From Salimicrobium humidisoli (GTDB lineage: Bacteria; Bacillota; Bacilli; Bacillales; Halobacillaceae), in the NCBI RefSeq assembly GCF_002295105.1, contig NZ_NSGH01000003.1, forward strand, positions 62,001-126,000: a DNA stretch of 64,000 nt, read 5' to 3'. Position numbers and translations under genes: made by a program. The notes under the pieces are model-generated. The model ran no database searches. It saw nothing but the letters and a program-made list of their open reading frames with translations, and had not been told where the DNA came from. Each line of letters begins with the position of its first letter. Position 1 is the first letter of the stretch. Positions 24,842-33,308 of this stretch are shown piece by piece.

Positions 24842-25771
24842 ATGGTAAGCAAGGTAACTCTCGGCAAAACAGATTTATCCATCAACCCGATCGGACTTGG
24901 CACAAATGCGGTCGGAGGACACAACATATACCCGAATCTTGATGAGCAGCAGGGCGTGGACATGGTGAAAGCGGCTATCGATAGAGGCGTGGATTTTCTT
25001 GATACGGCCTATGCCTACGGTAACGGACGTTCCGAGGAACTCGTTGGTCAGGCGATTGCGGAATCCGGCAAACGTCAGGAAGTCGTTCTTGCTACGAAAG
25101 GTGCTCACACAGATGACGGCAGTAAAAGCAACCGTCCGGAATTTTTGAAACAGGCGGTTGATAACAGCCTTAAGCGTCTGGGTCTCGATTATATCGACCT
25201 TTACTATATTCATTTTCCGGATGAAGATACACCGAAGTATGAAGCAGTCGGTGCGCTTCAGGAATTGAAAGAAGCCGGAAAGATACGGGCTGTAGGTGTT
25301 TCCAACTTTTCGATGGATCAATTGAAAGAAGCGAATCAGGACGGATACGTCGATGTTATACAGGAACACTATAATCTTTTTGAGCGGGAAGCAGAGGAGA
25401 CATATTTCCCTTACGTGAAAGAACAGGGGATCGGTTTCGTACCGTTCTTCCCATTCGCCTCCGGACTACTGGCCGGCAAGTATGAAGAGGACACGACTTT
25501 CCCCGGAGGGGATCTCCGCCATCAGAAACCCGAGTTTCAGGGGGAGAAGTTTAAAGAAAACGTCCGGAAAATCAACGAACTGAAACCGATCGCGGATTCA
25601 TACGGTCTTGATACCGCTCAGCTCGTGCTCGCTTATTACATTCATCAGGAAGCAATCGATGCTGTAATTCCGGGTGCGAAGAGAAAAGATCAGGTGCTTC
25701 ATAACAACAAAGCAGCAGATGTTACACTGGATCAGGCGACAATCACCCGCATCAGTCAGCTTTTCTCTTAA
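24842..25771 (+). CDS. Aldo/keto reductase (YhdN/IolS-like)
   Basis: I chose ATG 24842 (MVSKVTLGK) because AGGAGGG lies 6 nt before it; an ATG at 24836 lies inside that ribosome site. The 309-residue barrel carries the AKR catalytic set: Asp in [10 protein letters not shown], Tyr in the same segment, Lys in VVLATKGAH and His in DLYYIHFPD. Overall it resembles the NADPH-dependent AKR11 group (YhdN, IolS) active on reactive aldehydes such as methylglyoxal. The C terminus has the usual NADPH contact [12 protein letters not shown]. It is monocistronic with a terminator. Confidence 0.92.
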   Translation: MVSKVTLGKTDLSINPIGLGTNAVGGHNIYPNLDEQQGVDMVKAAIDRGVDFLDTAYAYGNGRSEELVGQAIAESGKRQEVVLATKGAHTDDGSKSNRPEFLKQAVDNSLKRLGLDYIDLYYIHFPDEDTPKYEAVGALQELKEAGKIRAVGVSNFSMDQLKEANQDGYVDVIQEHYNLFEREAEETYFPYVKEQGIGFVPFFPFASGLLAGKYEEDTTFPGGDLRHQKPEFQGEKFKENVRKINELKPIADSYGLDTAQLVLAYYIHQEAIDAVIPGAKRKDQVLHNNKAADVTLDQATITRISQLFS

Positions 25772-25796
25772 AACAAAATCTCAAGAAATAAGGCGA

Positions 25797-25834
25797 GACC
25801 TGGATTCCGGAAGCCCTCCGGGGTCCGGTTTTTT
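25797..25834 (+). terminator. Terminator after aldo/keto reductase
   Basis: ACCTGGATTCCGG pairs imperfectly with CCGGGGTCCGGT and is followed by TTTTTT. Confidence 0.75.
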
Positions 25835-25920
25835 ATATAACAATACAGGCTTCACAGCTTCGTCACCGCTCTAGGCACCTCTCCTGTGATAAAATCAACA
25901 GGAAAGAGAGGGCGGTCATC

Positions 25921-26994
25921 ATGATAAAACAGGCTGAACAATTTTTGGAGCAGTGCTATAAAGAGTTAGGAAAAACGGAAACGGAATTACGGGAACGGAC
26001 CGGAGCAGTGACAAAAGAAATAGAAGATACCGGCTCTTACACTCATACATATGAAGAATTGGAGTACGGGGCGAAGATGGCCTGGCGCAACAGCAATCGA
26101 TGTATCGGACGGCTGTTCTGGAACCGTCTCGAAGTGAAGGATCAAAGACACCTTGATACCGAAGAAGAAGTGGCGGGTGCGCTCCGGGAGCATATTCACG
26201 AAGCCACCAACGGAGGTAGGATTCAGTCCACAATCAGTATTTTTAAACCGAAAACCGTAGCAGGCGGCGAAGTGAAAATCTGGAACCACCAGCTGCTTCG
26301 CTATGCCGGATACGAAACGGACGGCGGCATCATCGGGGATCCGGATTCGGTGGCACTTACGAAAAAGGCACTGGACATGGGGTGGAAAGGAGCAGGGACT
26401 TCTTTCGATATTTTACCCCACATCCTGCACATCGATGACCGCGAGCCTGTGTGGTATGATGTACCTGAAGACATTATTTTAGAGATACCGCTCAGGCATC
26501 CGGAATACGAGTGGTTTCGGGAACTGGGCCTGCATTGGTATGCTGTGCCGATAATCTCTGATATGCGGCTTGAGATAGGAGGGGTCGATTACACATGTGC
26601 CCCGTTTAACGGCTGGTATATGGAAACGGAGATCGGAGCAAGAAACTTTGCGGATGAATTCCGTTACAATCTTCTTCCTGTCGTAGCTGAAAAGATGGGC
26701 CTTGATACAAATCGGAATTCTTCTTTGTGGAAGGACCGGGCGCTTCTGGAGTTGAATCAGGCTGTACTGTACTCTTTCCAGCAGGACGGGGTCTCTCTCG
26801 TTGATCATCATACGGCGGCCCAGCAGTTTCAGGTCTTCCAGAGGAATGAACATAAACAGGAGCGGCAGGTTACAGGGGACTGGACATGGCTGAATCCCCC
26901 GGTGTCGCCTGCGACAACCCCCATTTTTCATCAGAGTTTTGAAGACAGAATGGATTCACCGAACTATTTTTATCAGAAGTGCCCTTTTTCGTGA
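25921..26994 (+). CDS. nos: Bacterial nitric oxide synthase oxygenase
   Basis: The 357-residue protein is a stand-alone NOS oxygenase domain, the usual bacterial length. The heme-binding Cys61 lies in AWRNSNRCIGRLFW. The arginine/pterin-pocket signature blocks WKGAGTSFDILPH, APFNGWYMETEIGARN, ALLELNQAVLYSF and DHHTAAQQF are present, as is the C-terminal GDWTWLNPPVSP. There is no fused reductase, so it depends on general cellular flavodoxins. Bacterial NO counters oxidative and antibiotic stress in Bacillus. It is followed by the UPF0182 gene after 55 nt with no terminator visible. Confidence 0.96.
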   Translation: MIKQAEQFLEQCYKELGKTETELRERTGAVTKEIEDTGSYTHTYEELEYGAKMAWRNSNRCIGRLFWNRLEVKDQRHLDTEEEVAGALREHIHEATNGGRIQSTISIFKPKTVAGGEVKIWNHQLLRYAGYETDGGIIGDPDSVALTKKALDMGWKGAGTSFDILPHILHIDDREPVWYDVPEDIILEIPLRHPEYEWFRELGLHWYAVPIISDMRLEIGGVDYTCAPFNGWYMETEIGARNFADEFRYNLLPVVAEKMGLDTNRNSSLWKDRALLELNQAVLYSFQQDGVSLVDHHTAAQQFQVFQRNEHKQERQVTGDWTWLNPPVSPATTPIFHQSFEDRMDSPNYFYQKCPFS

Positions 26995-27049
26995 AACTTT
27001 TTGTACGTAAAGGGCGTAGATATACAGTAGAAGAAAGGAGGAGTTATTA

Positions 27050-29890
27050 TTGGATATTAAACCGAAAAAGACGAAGAATCTGACGGCTGCACAAAAACAG
27101 AAACTGAACAAAGCCGGTGGATGGCTCGGGAAGATCTTCACAGTCCTGTTCATCCTTGCGTTTATTGTACTTATATCTTTTAACTGGATCACCGATTACA
27201 TATGGATGGGGAGCGTGGGGTACCAGGATTCCTACATGACAATTCTGACGAGTAAGCTGATGCTTGGAGTCGTCGGTTTCATTTTATTTGCTATATTTAC
27301 CTACATGACGTTGAGCTGGATACGTAACGTCTATGTCGGACATTTCACCGCGGGCCAGCTTCCGCCTTTCATCAACAATAAAAAGCAGAGCCGCCTTCTG
27401 ACGCTTGTAATTGCGATTATCGTCGGTCTGCTCGGAAGTGTGCTTGTACAGGGTGTAGGCTGGGAACCGTGGCTGAAGTTTCTCAACTACGAATCATTCG
27501 GAGTGAAAGATCCCCATTTTGACCGGGATGTATCTTTCTATATGTTCGTATTACCATTCATCGAATTTGTTCTTTCTATCGTTTTGGGACTTGCAATCTT
27601 TTTCTTCCTCGTGGAGATTGGGTTCTATTCCGTCTACAACATGTACCGGATGAACAGGAAAGCGCAGATGCATATGGGAATCACGCTGGCGATCATCGGT
27701 ATTCTTCTTGCCTTCCAGCACGTGCTTGAACCTTTCCGTTCCCTTCTCACCAACCAGGTGAACGTAGTTCAGGAGAGTGTGGTGCACGGACTGAGTTACA
27801 CGGATGATGTCGTCAACAATCCTGCGTCCTACGTGATGGCGGGAGTCGCGCTCCTCGGAACGATTTGGGTCATCGTAGCTCTGTTCCGGGGAAGATGGAA
27901 ATCGATGGTAGCGCCGATCATCCTTTATATAGCCGTAGGAGTTCTCGCTCAGGGAGCTTCCATGATCGTACAGAACTTCGTCGTTTCACCAAACGAGTTT
28001 TCGAAAGAAAGTCCTTATCTGGAAGAGAGTCTGTCGATGACGAGAACGGCTTATGATCTTGACAATATGACTGAAGATCAGCACCCTGGAGCCGATTCTC
28101 TGGATCAGTCCATGGTGGAGAGAAATCAGGACACGATAAATAACGTACGGATCAATGATGCCCGGCCGATATTGAGTGTATATAATCAGCTTCAGACGTT
28201 CCGTACTTATTACGAGTTCAATGATATTGATATAGACAGGTACAACGTGGACGGGGAGTATGAACAGGTGTTCCTCGGAGCCCGGGAGCTGAATACGGAA
28301 GATCTGCCTTCCCAGGCGAAGACGTGGGTCAACCAGAACTTACGTTACACCCACGGTTACGGTATTTCCATGAGTAACGTCAATGAAATCACGCCGCAGG
28401 GACAACCGGAATATATGGTGGAAAACCTCCCGCCTGAAGGAAAACCGGAAGTGGAACGTCCTCAGGTGTATTTCGGGGAAGAGGACTATGATTCCGTCAT
28501 CGTCAACAGTGGCGTCGAGGAATTCGACTACCCTGCAGGGGATGAGAATATGTCCAATACGTTTGAAGCGGACAGCGGAGTGCCGCTCTCCGGCATCAAC
28601 CGGGCTCTGTTTGCGATTAATGAAGGGTCCTTCCGGATGTTCGTCTCCGATCAGGTGACAGGAGACTCCAAAATACTCCAGACCCGTAACATTATGGACA
28701 GGGTGGAACGTATTGCTCCGTTCCTCACTTATGACGAAGACCCTTACATTTTCATACGTGAAGATGGAACGATGGACTGGATGATCGACGCCTATGTCAC
28801 AGAAGAGAACTATCCTTATTCGGAACCGTACTCCGAAGATAATAGTTATATAAGAAATTCCGTCAAGGTGACGGTGGATGCCTATACCGGGGAAGTGGAC
28901 TTTTATGCGGTAAATCCCGAGGAGCCTCTCCTTCGCACATACCAGCAGATCTTCCCGGATCTGTTCACTGAAAAGGTACCTGAAGATGTGAAAAGCCATT
29001 TCCGTTATCCGATCGATCTCTTCAAAATCCAGGCACAAATGTATCAGACGTACCATATGACGAATCTGGAAGTATTTTATAACCGTGAGGATTACTGGGA
29101 AATACCTACGGAGAAATACTTCAACGAAGATATAACGATGGAACCTTATTACGTTACGATGCGTCTGCCTGAGGCGGAAGAAGAGGAATTTGTTCTAATG
29201 ACTCCGTTTACGCCGAGGAACCGTCAGAATATGATCGCCTGGATGGGCGTTCGTAATGATGGTGAGCACTACGGGGAGAAAGTCGTGTATGAGTTTCCGA
29301 AGCAGGAAAATGTATACGGTCCGCAACAGATCGAGAACCGGATTAATCAGGACAGTAACATTTCCCAGCAACTGAATCTGTGGTCCCAGGGCGGCTCGGA
29401 GGTAATCAGGGGGAACCTGCTGGTTCTGCCGATTGAAGATACAGTACTTTATGCAGAACCTGTATATATCGAATCCTCCAACGAGACGTCCCTGCCTGAA
29501 GTGAAGCAGGTCATTGTCGCTTACCAGGATCAGATCGTTATGGAACCTACCTTCGATAAGGCTCTGGAAGTCCTCCTCTCCCGCATCGATCCGGAAGTCG
29601 AAGCGCCGGAAGAGGGTGGAGAAGACAGTCAGGGAGAAGGTCAGTCCTCCGGGTTGGAAACGAACGAAACGCTGCAAGAAATCTCGGACCTTTTCGGTCA
29701 GTACCAGCAGCAGATGTCCGACGGGAATTACGAAGAAGCAGGGCGTATCATGGAAGAAATACAGTCCAAGCTTCAAAGCTCCCAGAACTCCGGTGGAGCC
29801 GGGCAGCAGAACCCCGAGAATCAGAATAACGGGGGGAATGACGGCTCTTCCGAGGGAGAGAACAGCTCGGACAGTTCAGGTGAAGAATAG
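27050..29890 (+). CDS. UPF0182 family large membrane protein
   Basis: The TTG start follows AGAAAGGAGGAG. The 946-residue product has seven transmembrane helices in the first 320 residues, then a large extracytoplasmic domain, which is the layout of the UPF0182 (COG1615) family. The soluble part carries conserved stretches such as NDARPILSVYNQLQTFRTYY and GRIEPFLTYDEDPY-like segments. The last 60 residues are a low-complexity acidic tail rich in Q, N, G, S and E. Function is unknown; it is common in Bacillales and Actinobacteria. It may be co-transcribed with nos, without a known link. Confidence 0.93.
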   Translation: MDIKPKKTKNLTAAQKQKLNKAGGWLGKIFTVLFILAFIVLISFNWITDYIWMGSVGYQDSYMTILTSKLMLGVVGFILFAIFTYMTLSWIRNVYVGHFTAGQLPPFINNKKQSRLLTLVIAIIVGLLGSVLVQGVGWEPWLKFLNYESFGVKDPHFDRDVSFYMFVLPFIEFVLSIVLGLAIFFFLVEIGFYSVYNMYRMNRKAQMHMGITLAIIGILLAFQHVLEPFRSLLTNQVNVVQESVVHGLSYTDDVVNNPASYVMAGVALLGTIWVIVALFRGRWKSMVAPIILYIAVGVLAQGASMIVQNFVVSPNEFSKESPYLEESLSMTRTAYDLDNMTEDQHPGADSLDQSMVERNQDTINNVRINDARPILSVYNQLQTFRTYYEFNDIDIDRYNVDGEYEQVFLGARELNTEDLPSQAKTWVNQNLRYTHGYGISMSNVNEITPQGQPEYMVENLPPEGKPEVERPQVYFGEEDYDSVIVNSGVEEFDYPAGDENMSNTFEADSGVPLSGINRALFAINEGSFRMFVSDQVTGDSKILQTRNIMDRVERIAPFLTYDEDPYIFIREDGTMDWMIDAYVTEENYPYSEPYSEDNSYIRNSVKVTVDAYTGEVDFYAVNPEEPLLRTYQQIFPDLFTEKVPEDVKSHFRYPIDLFKIQAQMYQTYHMTNLEVFYNREDYWEIPTEKYFNEDITMEPYYVTMRLPEAEEEEFVLMTPFTPRNRQNMIAWMGVRNDGEHYGEKVVYEFPKQENVYGPQQIENRINQDSNISQQLNLWSQGGSEVIRGNLLVLPIEDTVLYAEPVYIESSNETSLPEVKQVIVAYQDQIVMEPTFDKALEVLLSRIDPEVEAPEEGGEDSQGEGQSSGLETNETLQEISDLFGQYQQQMSDGNYEEAGRIMEEIQSKLQSSQNSGGAGQQNPENQNNGGNDGSSEGENSSDSSGEE

Positions 29891-29948
29891 TTTAGAGGAG
29901 GAGCCGTTTCTTCTGAATAATGATTGAACTTTCCTCTGAATCAGGATA

Positions 29949-29982
29949 AAAAACGACCAGGCTAAGCGTCTGGTCGTTTTTC
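29949..29982. terminator. Bidirectional terminator between UPF0182 and FMN reductase genes
   Basis: AAAAACGACCAG pairs with CTGGTCGTTTTT around GCTAAGCGT. It is symmetrical and serves both convergent genes. Confidence 0.92.
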
Positions 29983-29986
29983 CTAT

Positions 29987-30553
29987 TCAAAAATCGTATT
30001 TTGCATCTTCCGCTTCCCTGATTTGGCGGTATGTTTCTGTCAGCACCATGGTATCTTCGACAAGCCGGTCGAGCCGGAAGAAAACATCATCATTGATAAT
30101 TTTCTTATTGAGAAAATCTTCGTCGTTCAGGAATACGTATGTCTGAACAATCTGCGCTTTCATATAGCCAAGAATCGGCTTCAGCTGCTGTTCCGGAATC
30201 AGAAAATGTTTGTCCGATCCTGCGGTAGCATATATGCTGACGATTTTTCCTTCCAGTCCGTCCTGAGGAAGAAGGTCGAAAATGTTTTTAAGTGTGGCCG
30301 GAATCGACGCCTGAAAGATAGGAGTGCCGATGAGGACAGCGTCCGCTTCCATAATCGTTTGCGCGACGTATCCTGTGTCTCCTTTATAGTCCAGATAGTT
30401 TCTTCCGTCACTGAACTCGACATCGTAATCACCGAGATCAATCAGGGTGAACGTATGCTCCGGATACTGACGTTCCACTGATTCTTTCACATAATTCATC
30501 GCTGTTCTCGTTTTGGAGCCGACCCTGGAGCCGGCGAGACCTGCAATTCGCAT
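29987..30553 (-). CDS. NADPH-dependent FMN reductase
   Basis: The 188-residue flavodoxin-like protein starts MRIAGLAGSRVGSKTRTAMNYV with the phosphate-binding GSRVGSKT loop. The central block VLIGTPIFQASIPATLKNIFDLLP is the FMN reductase signature. It follows the luciferase-like monooxygenase with a 12-nt gap in one operon. Inference: it supplies FMNH2 to that enzyme, as in two-component flavin monooxygenases (SsuE/SsuD type). Confidence 0.92.
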   Translation of the reverse strand: MRIAGLAGSRVGSKTRTAMNYVKESVERQYPEHTFTLIDLGDYDVEFSDGRNYLDYKGDTGYVAQTIMEADAVLIGTPIFQASIPATLKNIFDLLPQDGLEGKIVSIYATAGSDKHFLIPEQQLKPILGYMKAQIVQTYVFLNDEDFLNKKIINDDVFFRLDRLVEDTMVLTETYRQIREAEDAKYDF

Positions 30554-30565
30554 CCGAGTCCCTCC

Positions 30566-31618
30566 TTATTTTTTCGTATGCTTCTTCACTTCCGGCAGAA
30601 TCTTTTCACCAATCATGTCGATATTTTTCTTCAATTTCTCAAATGGAACGCCGCCGAAGTCCATCTGAGCAATGTAACGCTGATGACCGAATGTTTCGTG
30701 CTGGTAAAGGATTTTTTCGATGATTTGCTGCGGACTTCCGACGTTCATAACGCTTCTGGAATCCGCACCTTGAGCGAACATCTGCTTCGAAAAACCGTGC
30801 CCATTCGTTTTCTTCATACCTTCATTGAAAAATGGGTATGACTCGCGCAGCGCTTCCTGCGTCGTTTCGCCAGGATAGAAAAACCCTGCCATAGAGACCG
30901 GAAGTTCATCCGAGTTGTGGCCCCCCTGAGCCGCTGCCTGTCGGAAGGTGTCCACGGTGTTTTTGAAAGTGGAGACAGGACCTCCGAGTGCGGCAAAGAA
31001 CATCGGCACGCCTTCGTATCCGGCTTTCATCGCACTTGCAGGGTGACCGCCGACGGCACGCCAGATTGGAAGCTCCCCGTGCATCGGGCGGGGAAGGATG
31101 TGTGCATCTCTAAGTGGGGCACGGAAATTCCCGCTCCAGTTAAGCACTTCCTGTTCATTGATTTGACGAAGAAGATCGAATTTTTCTTCGTAAAGTTCTT
31201 CGTAATCTTTCAGGCTGTAGCCGAGGAGCTCGAAGTTTCCGGTCCGGGAGGCTCTCCCCGCGATCAATTCGGTACGTCCACCTGAGATCAAGTCGATTGT
31301 TGCGAAATCTTCGAAAACGCGCACCGGATCGAGGGTACTTATAATCGTGGAGGAACTGGCTATTTTTATTTTTTCCGTTGCCTGAGCGATGGCGCCGAGC
31401 ACTACGGAGTGTGCCTGGGTCGTGAAATAGTCCTGGTGACTCTCTCCGACACTGAAAAAGTCGATGCCAGCCTGTTCGGCAAGCTGTGATAATTCAATGA
31501 TTTCTTTGAGTCGCTGAGACGCCGGGATGCGCTCGCCGGTCGATGGGTTCGGCAAATGATCGCCAAGGGTATAAAGTCCGAATTCTAATCCATTCGAAGG
31601 GTCCAATCCATATTTCAT
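30566..31618 (-). CDS. LLM-class (luciferase-like) flavin monooxygenase
   Basis: I chose ATG 31618 over the TTG one codon before it. The 350-residue TIM-barrel carries the family blocks [12 protein letters not shown] near residue 55, [30 protein letters not shown] (about 90-120; a long conserved stretch) and [11 protein letters not shown] near the C terminus. Such enzymes use FMNH2 and O2 to oxidise sulfonates, alkanes or related compounds. Paired with an FMN reductase and a divergent HxlR regulator, it looks like an inducible detoxification or scavenging unit. The substrate is unknown. Confidence 0.92.
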   Translation of the reverse strand: MKYGLDPSNGLEFGLYTLGDHLPNPSTGERIPASQRLKEIIELSQLAEQAGIDFFSVGESHQDYFTTQAHSVVLGAIAQATEKIKIASSSTIISTLDPVRVFEDFATIDLISGGRTELIAGRASRTGNFELLGYSLKDYEELYEEKFDLLRQINEQEVLNWSGNFRAPLRDAHILPRPMHGELPIWRAVGGHPASAMKAGYEGVPMFFAALGGPVSTFKNTVDTFRQAAAQGGHNSDELPVSMAGFFYPGETTQEALRESYPFFNEGMKKTNGHGFSKQMFAQGADSRSVMNVGSPQQIIEKILYQHETFGHQRYIAQMDFGGVPFEKLKKNIDMIGEKILPEVKKHTKK

Positions 31619-31682
31619 CAAAAACTCACCTTTCTCTTTTCATGTTTCTAATGTTAGTATGAGGCATAACAGAATGAATGAG

Positions 31683-31722
31683 AAGTACGTACTTTCAAGT
31701 AAGATAGTATCATTGATGATAC
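31683..31722. promoter_or_regulatory. Two palindromes in the monooxygenase/HxlR intergenic region
   Basis: A perfect 12-bp palindrome AAGTACGTACTT (31683-31694) and a 7+2+7 palindrome GTATCAT-TG-ATGATAC (31707-31722) lie between the divergent genes. The AGTAC/GTACT core is the kind of site bound by HxlR-family dimers. Inference: an autoregulatory operator controlling both directions. Confidence 0.55.
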
Positions 31723-31739
31723 CTATGGAGGGGACAACG

Positions 31740-32078
31740 ATGAACGAACATATTAAACCGGATCAATGTCAGGTCCAGGAAGCTATCGGGATATTGGTGG
31801 GTAAATGGAAACCGATTATTCTGCTTCATCTGATGAAAGAAGGAACACAGCGGTTCAGTGAATTGAAAAGGGAAATCCCCGAGATTACTCAGAAGATGCT
31901 GACGAAGCAGTTGAGAGAATTGGAAGCGGAAGGGATTGTGGGCAGGAAAGTCTATCCGGAGGTTCCGCCGAAAGTGGAGTATTCGATTACGGATTATGGT
32001 ATAGAATTGCAACCGATTCTGGAGTCGATGCATGAGTGGGGAGAGAAACACGCCCGGGCAAAAAGGGAGAGAGCATAA
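31740..32078 (+). CDS. HxlR-type winged-helix transcriptional regulator
   Basis: The ATG at 31740 is preceded by GGAGGGG. The 112-residue protein has the HxlR winged helix: [36 protein letters not shown], then the recognition helix [24 protein letters not shown] and the wing [14 protein letters not shown] Cys near the N terminus (DQCQV) occupies the place of the redox-sensing Cys of YodB/HypR/CatR-type members. It is divergent from the flavin monooxygenase operon, with palindromes between. It probably senses electrophiles or oxidants and represses that operon. Confidence 0.93.
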   Translation: MNEHIKPDQCQVQEAIGILVGKWKPIILLHLMKEGTQRFSELKREIPEITQKMLTKQLRELEAEGIVGRKVYPEVPPKVEYSITDYGIELQPILESMHEWGEKHARAKRERA

Positions 32079-32471
32079 AATCTGCGAATCAAAACCATAA
32101 ATGTTTCGACTATTAGTGGTTGAAGAAGTTAAATACTAATGAGTTGTGGAAATCTCTCATCACGATAGAGGGATTGTATACCTGTCTAAGTTTGCAGAAT
32201 CTATAAAAACAAGGTCGTAATGCCGGAATTGATTTATTAACTTAAATCTAAAAAAGGAACATTTTCAGCATCTCAGCTTGTAGAGAATCTCCGTTTTTCT
32301 CTACAAGTTTTTTTGTGCAATTCTTGTAAGCGAATACCGACTGTTTTCCGCGGACGAACACCAGCGCTTAATAAGCTGTGTAATTATCTCAATACAGTTA
32401 AGAGTAAAACGATTTTTTCTTTCAAATACAGGGAAACAACTATATAGAACTTAATTTGAAAGGAGTTACTT
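32079..32471. other. 393-nt intergenic region with one terminator
   Basis: The region holds a strong terminator at 32277-32314 and otherwise AT-rich sequence. The first 190 nt after the HxlR gene show only weak pairing potential and no reading frame with a ribosome site. The stretch from 32315 to 32471 presumably carries the promoter of the phosphoesterase gene, but no clear -35/-10 pair is evident. Confidence 0.5.
32277..32314 (+). terminator. Rho-independent terminator
   Basis: CTTGTAGAGAA and TTCTCTACAAG are perfect reverse complements around TCTCCGTTT and are followed by seven T residues. It lies 198 nt after the HxlR stop, so an unannotated transcript may extend that far or start within. 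Confidence 0.92.
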
Positions 32472-33179
32472 ATGAAAACAGCATTCATTGCGGACATTCA
32501 CGGAAATGCTACAGCACTGCAGGCGGTACTGGACGATATAAAGCGTCAGGAGGCAGACCGAGTGGTAGTCCTCGGAGATCTCTGTTACCGGGGCCCGGAA
32601 CCGAAGAAGTCACTGGATCATATACGAAATCTCGATGCTCCGGTCATCAAAGGTAATGCAGACGCCTGGATTACCCGCGGCGTGCGGGACGGAGAAGTGC
32701 CGGAGAAGAATATTAAAATGATGAGGGAAGAAAGAGAATGGGTTGCGGATATGCTTACGGAAGATGATATCTCCTATCTTAAAAATTTGCCGGAGAGTGT
32801 AACGGAAACCATCGGTGAGAAGAAGGTATACGGTGTGCACGCAACTCCGGACAGCCTGTTTGATGTAGTGAAACCCGATACTCCCGAAGAGCAGGTGAAA
32901 GAAGAATATTTCGATAAGAAAGAAGCCGATGTTTATCTGTATGGCCATATTCACTTGCCTTATGTACGTCCTCTCGAGGGAAAAGTGATTGCGAATACCG
33001 GCAGTGTCGGCTTACCGTTCGATAACGATCCACGTGCTTCTTATCTGATAGTGAGCGAAAACAGTATGGAACTCCGTAAAGTTTCTTATGACGTTGAAGA
33101 AGCAGTGAATAAACTTTATGAAAACGACTACCCTCAGGCCGATCTGGTCGCGGATGTATATAGAAGCGGGTCACTATAA
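32472..33179 (+). CDS. Metallophosphoesterase family protein (YfcE-like)
   Basis: The 235-residue protein shows the five calcineurin-like motifs: DIHGN, GDLCYRGP, KGNAD, a conserved His in GVHATPD and GHIHLPY. It likely binds two metal ions and hydrolyses phosphodiesters or phosphoproteins; members of this subgroup act on nucleotides. It starts after AAAGGAGTTACTT and stands alone between terminators. The substrate is unknown. Confidence 0.92.
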   Translation: MKTAFIADIHGNATALQAVLDDIKRQEADRVVVLGDLCYRGPEPKKSLDHIRNLDAPVIKGNADAWITRGVRDGEVPEKNIKMMREEREWVADMLTEDDISYLKNLPESVTETIGEKKVYGVHATPDSLFDVVKPDTPEEQVKEEYFDKKEADVYLYGHIHLPYVRPLEGKVIANTGSVGLPFDNDPRASYLIVSENSMELRKVSYDVEEAVNKLYENDYPQADLVADVYRSGSL

Positions 33180-33183
33180 TGAG

Positions 33184-33212
33184 CTTGCCGGATCATCCCG
33201 GCAAGTTTTTTT
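33184..33212 (+). terminator. Terminator after the phosphoesterase gene
   Basis: CTTGCCGG and CCGGCAAG pair around ATCATC and are followed by TTTTTTT. Confidence 0.92.
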
Positions 33213-33308
33213 ATTTCGGCCCGTCCAACCAATATTCCTGCAAACGTACGTTCTTGATTTTTTAACGGAAAGAAGATATCTTTAAAAAAGAAAGGACGTG
33301 ACCGGCCG

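Noticed and set aside
27551-29776. Several long antisense ORFs within the UPF0182 gene
   Set aside because: They lack ribosome sites and family motifs and mirror the codon pattern of the sense gene.
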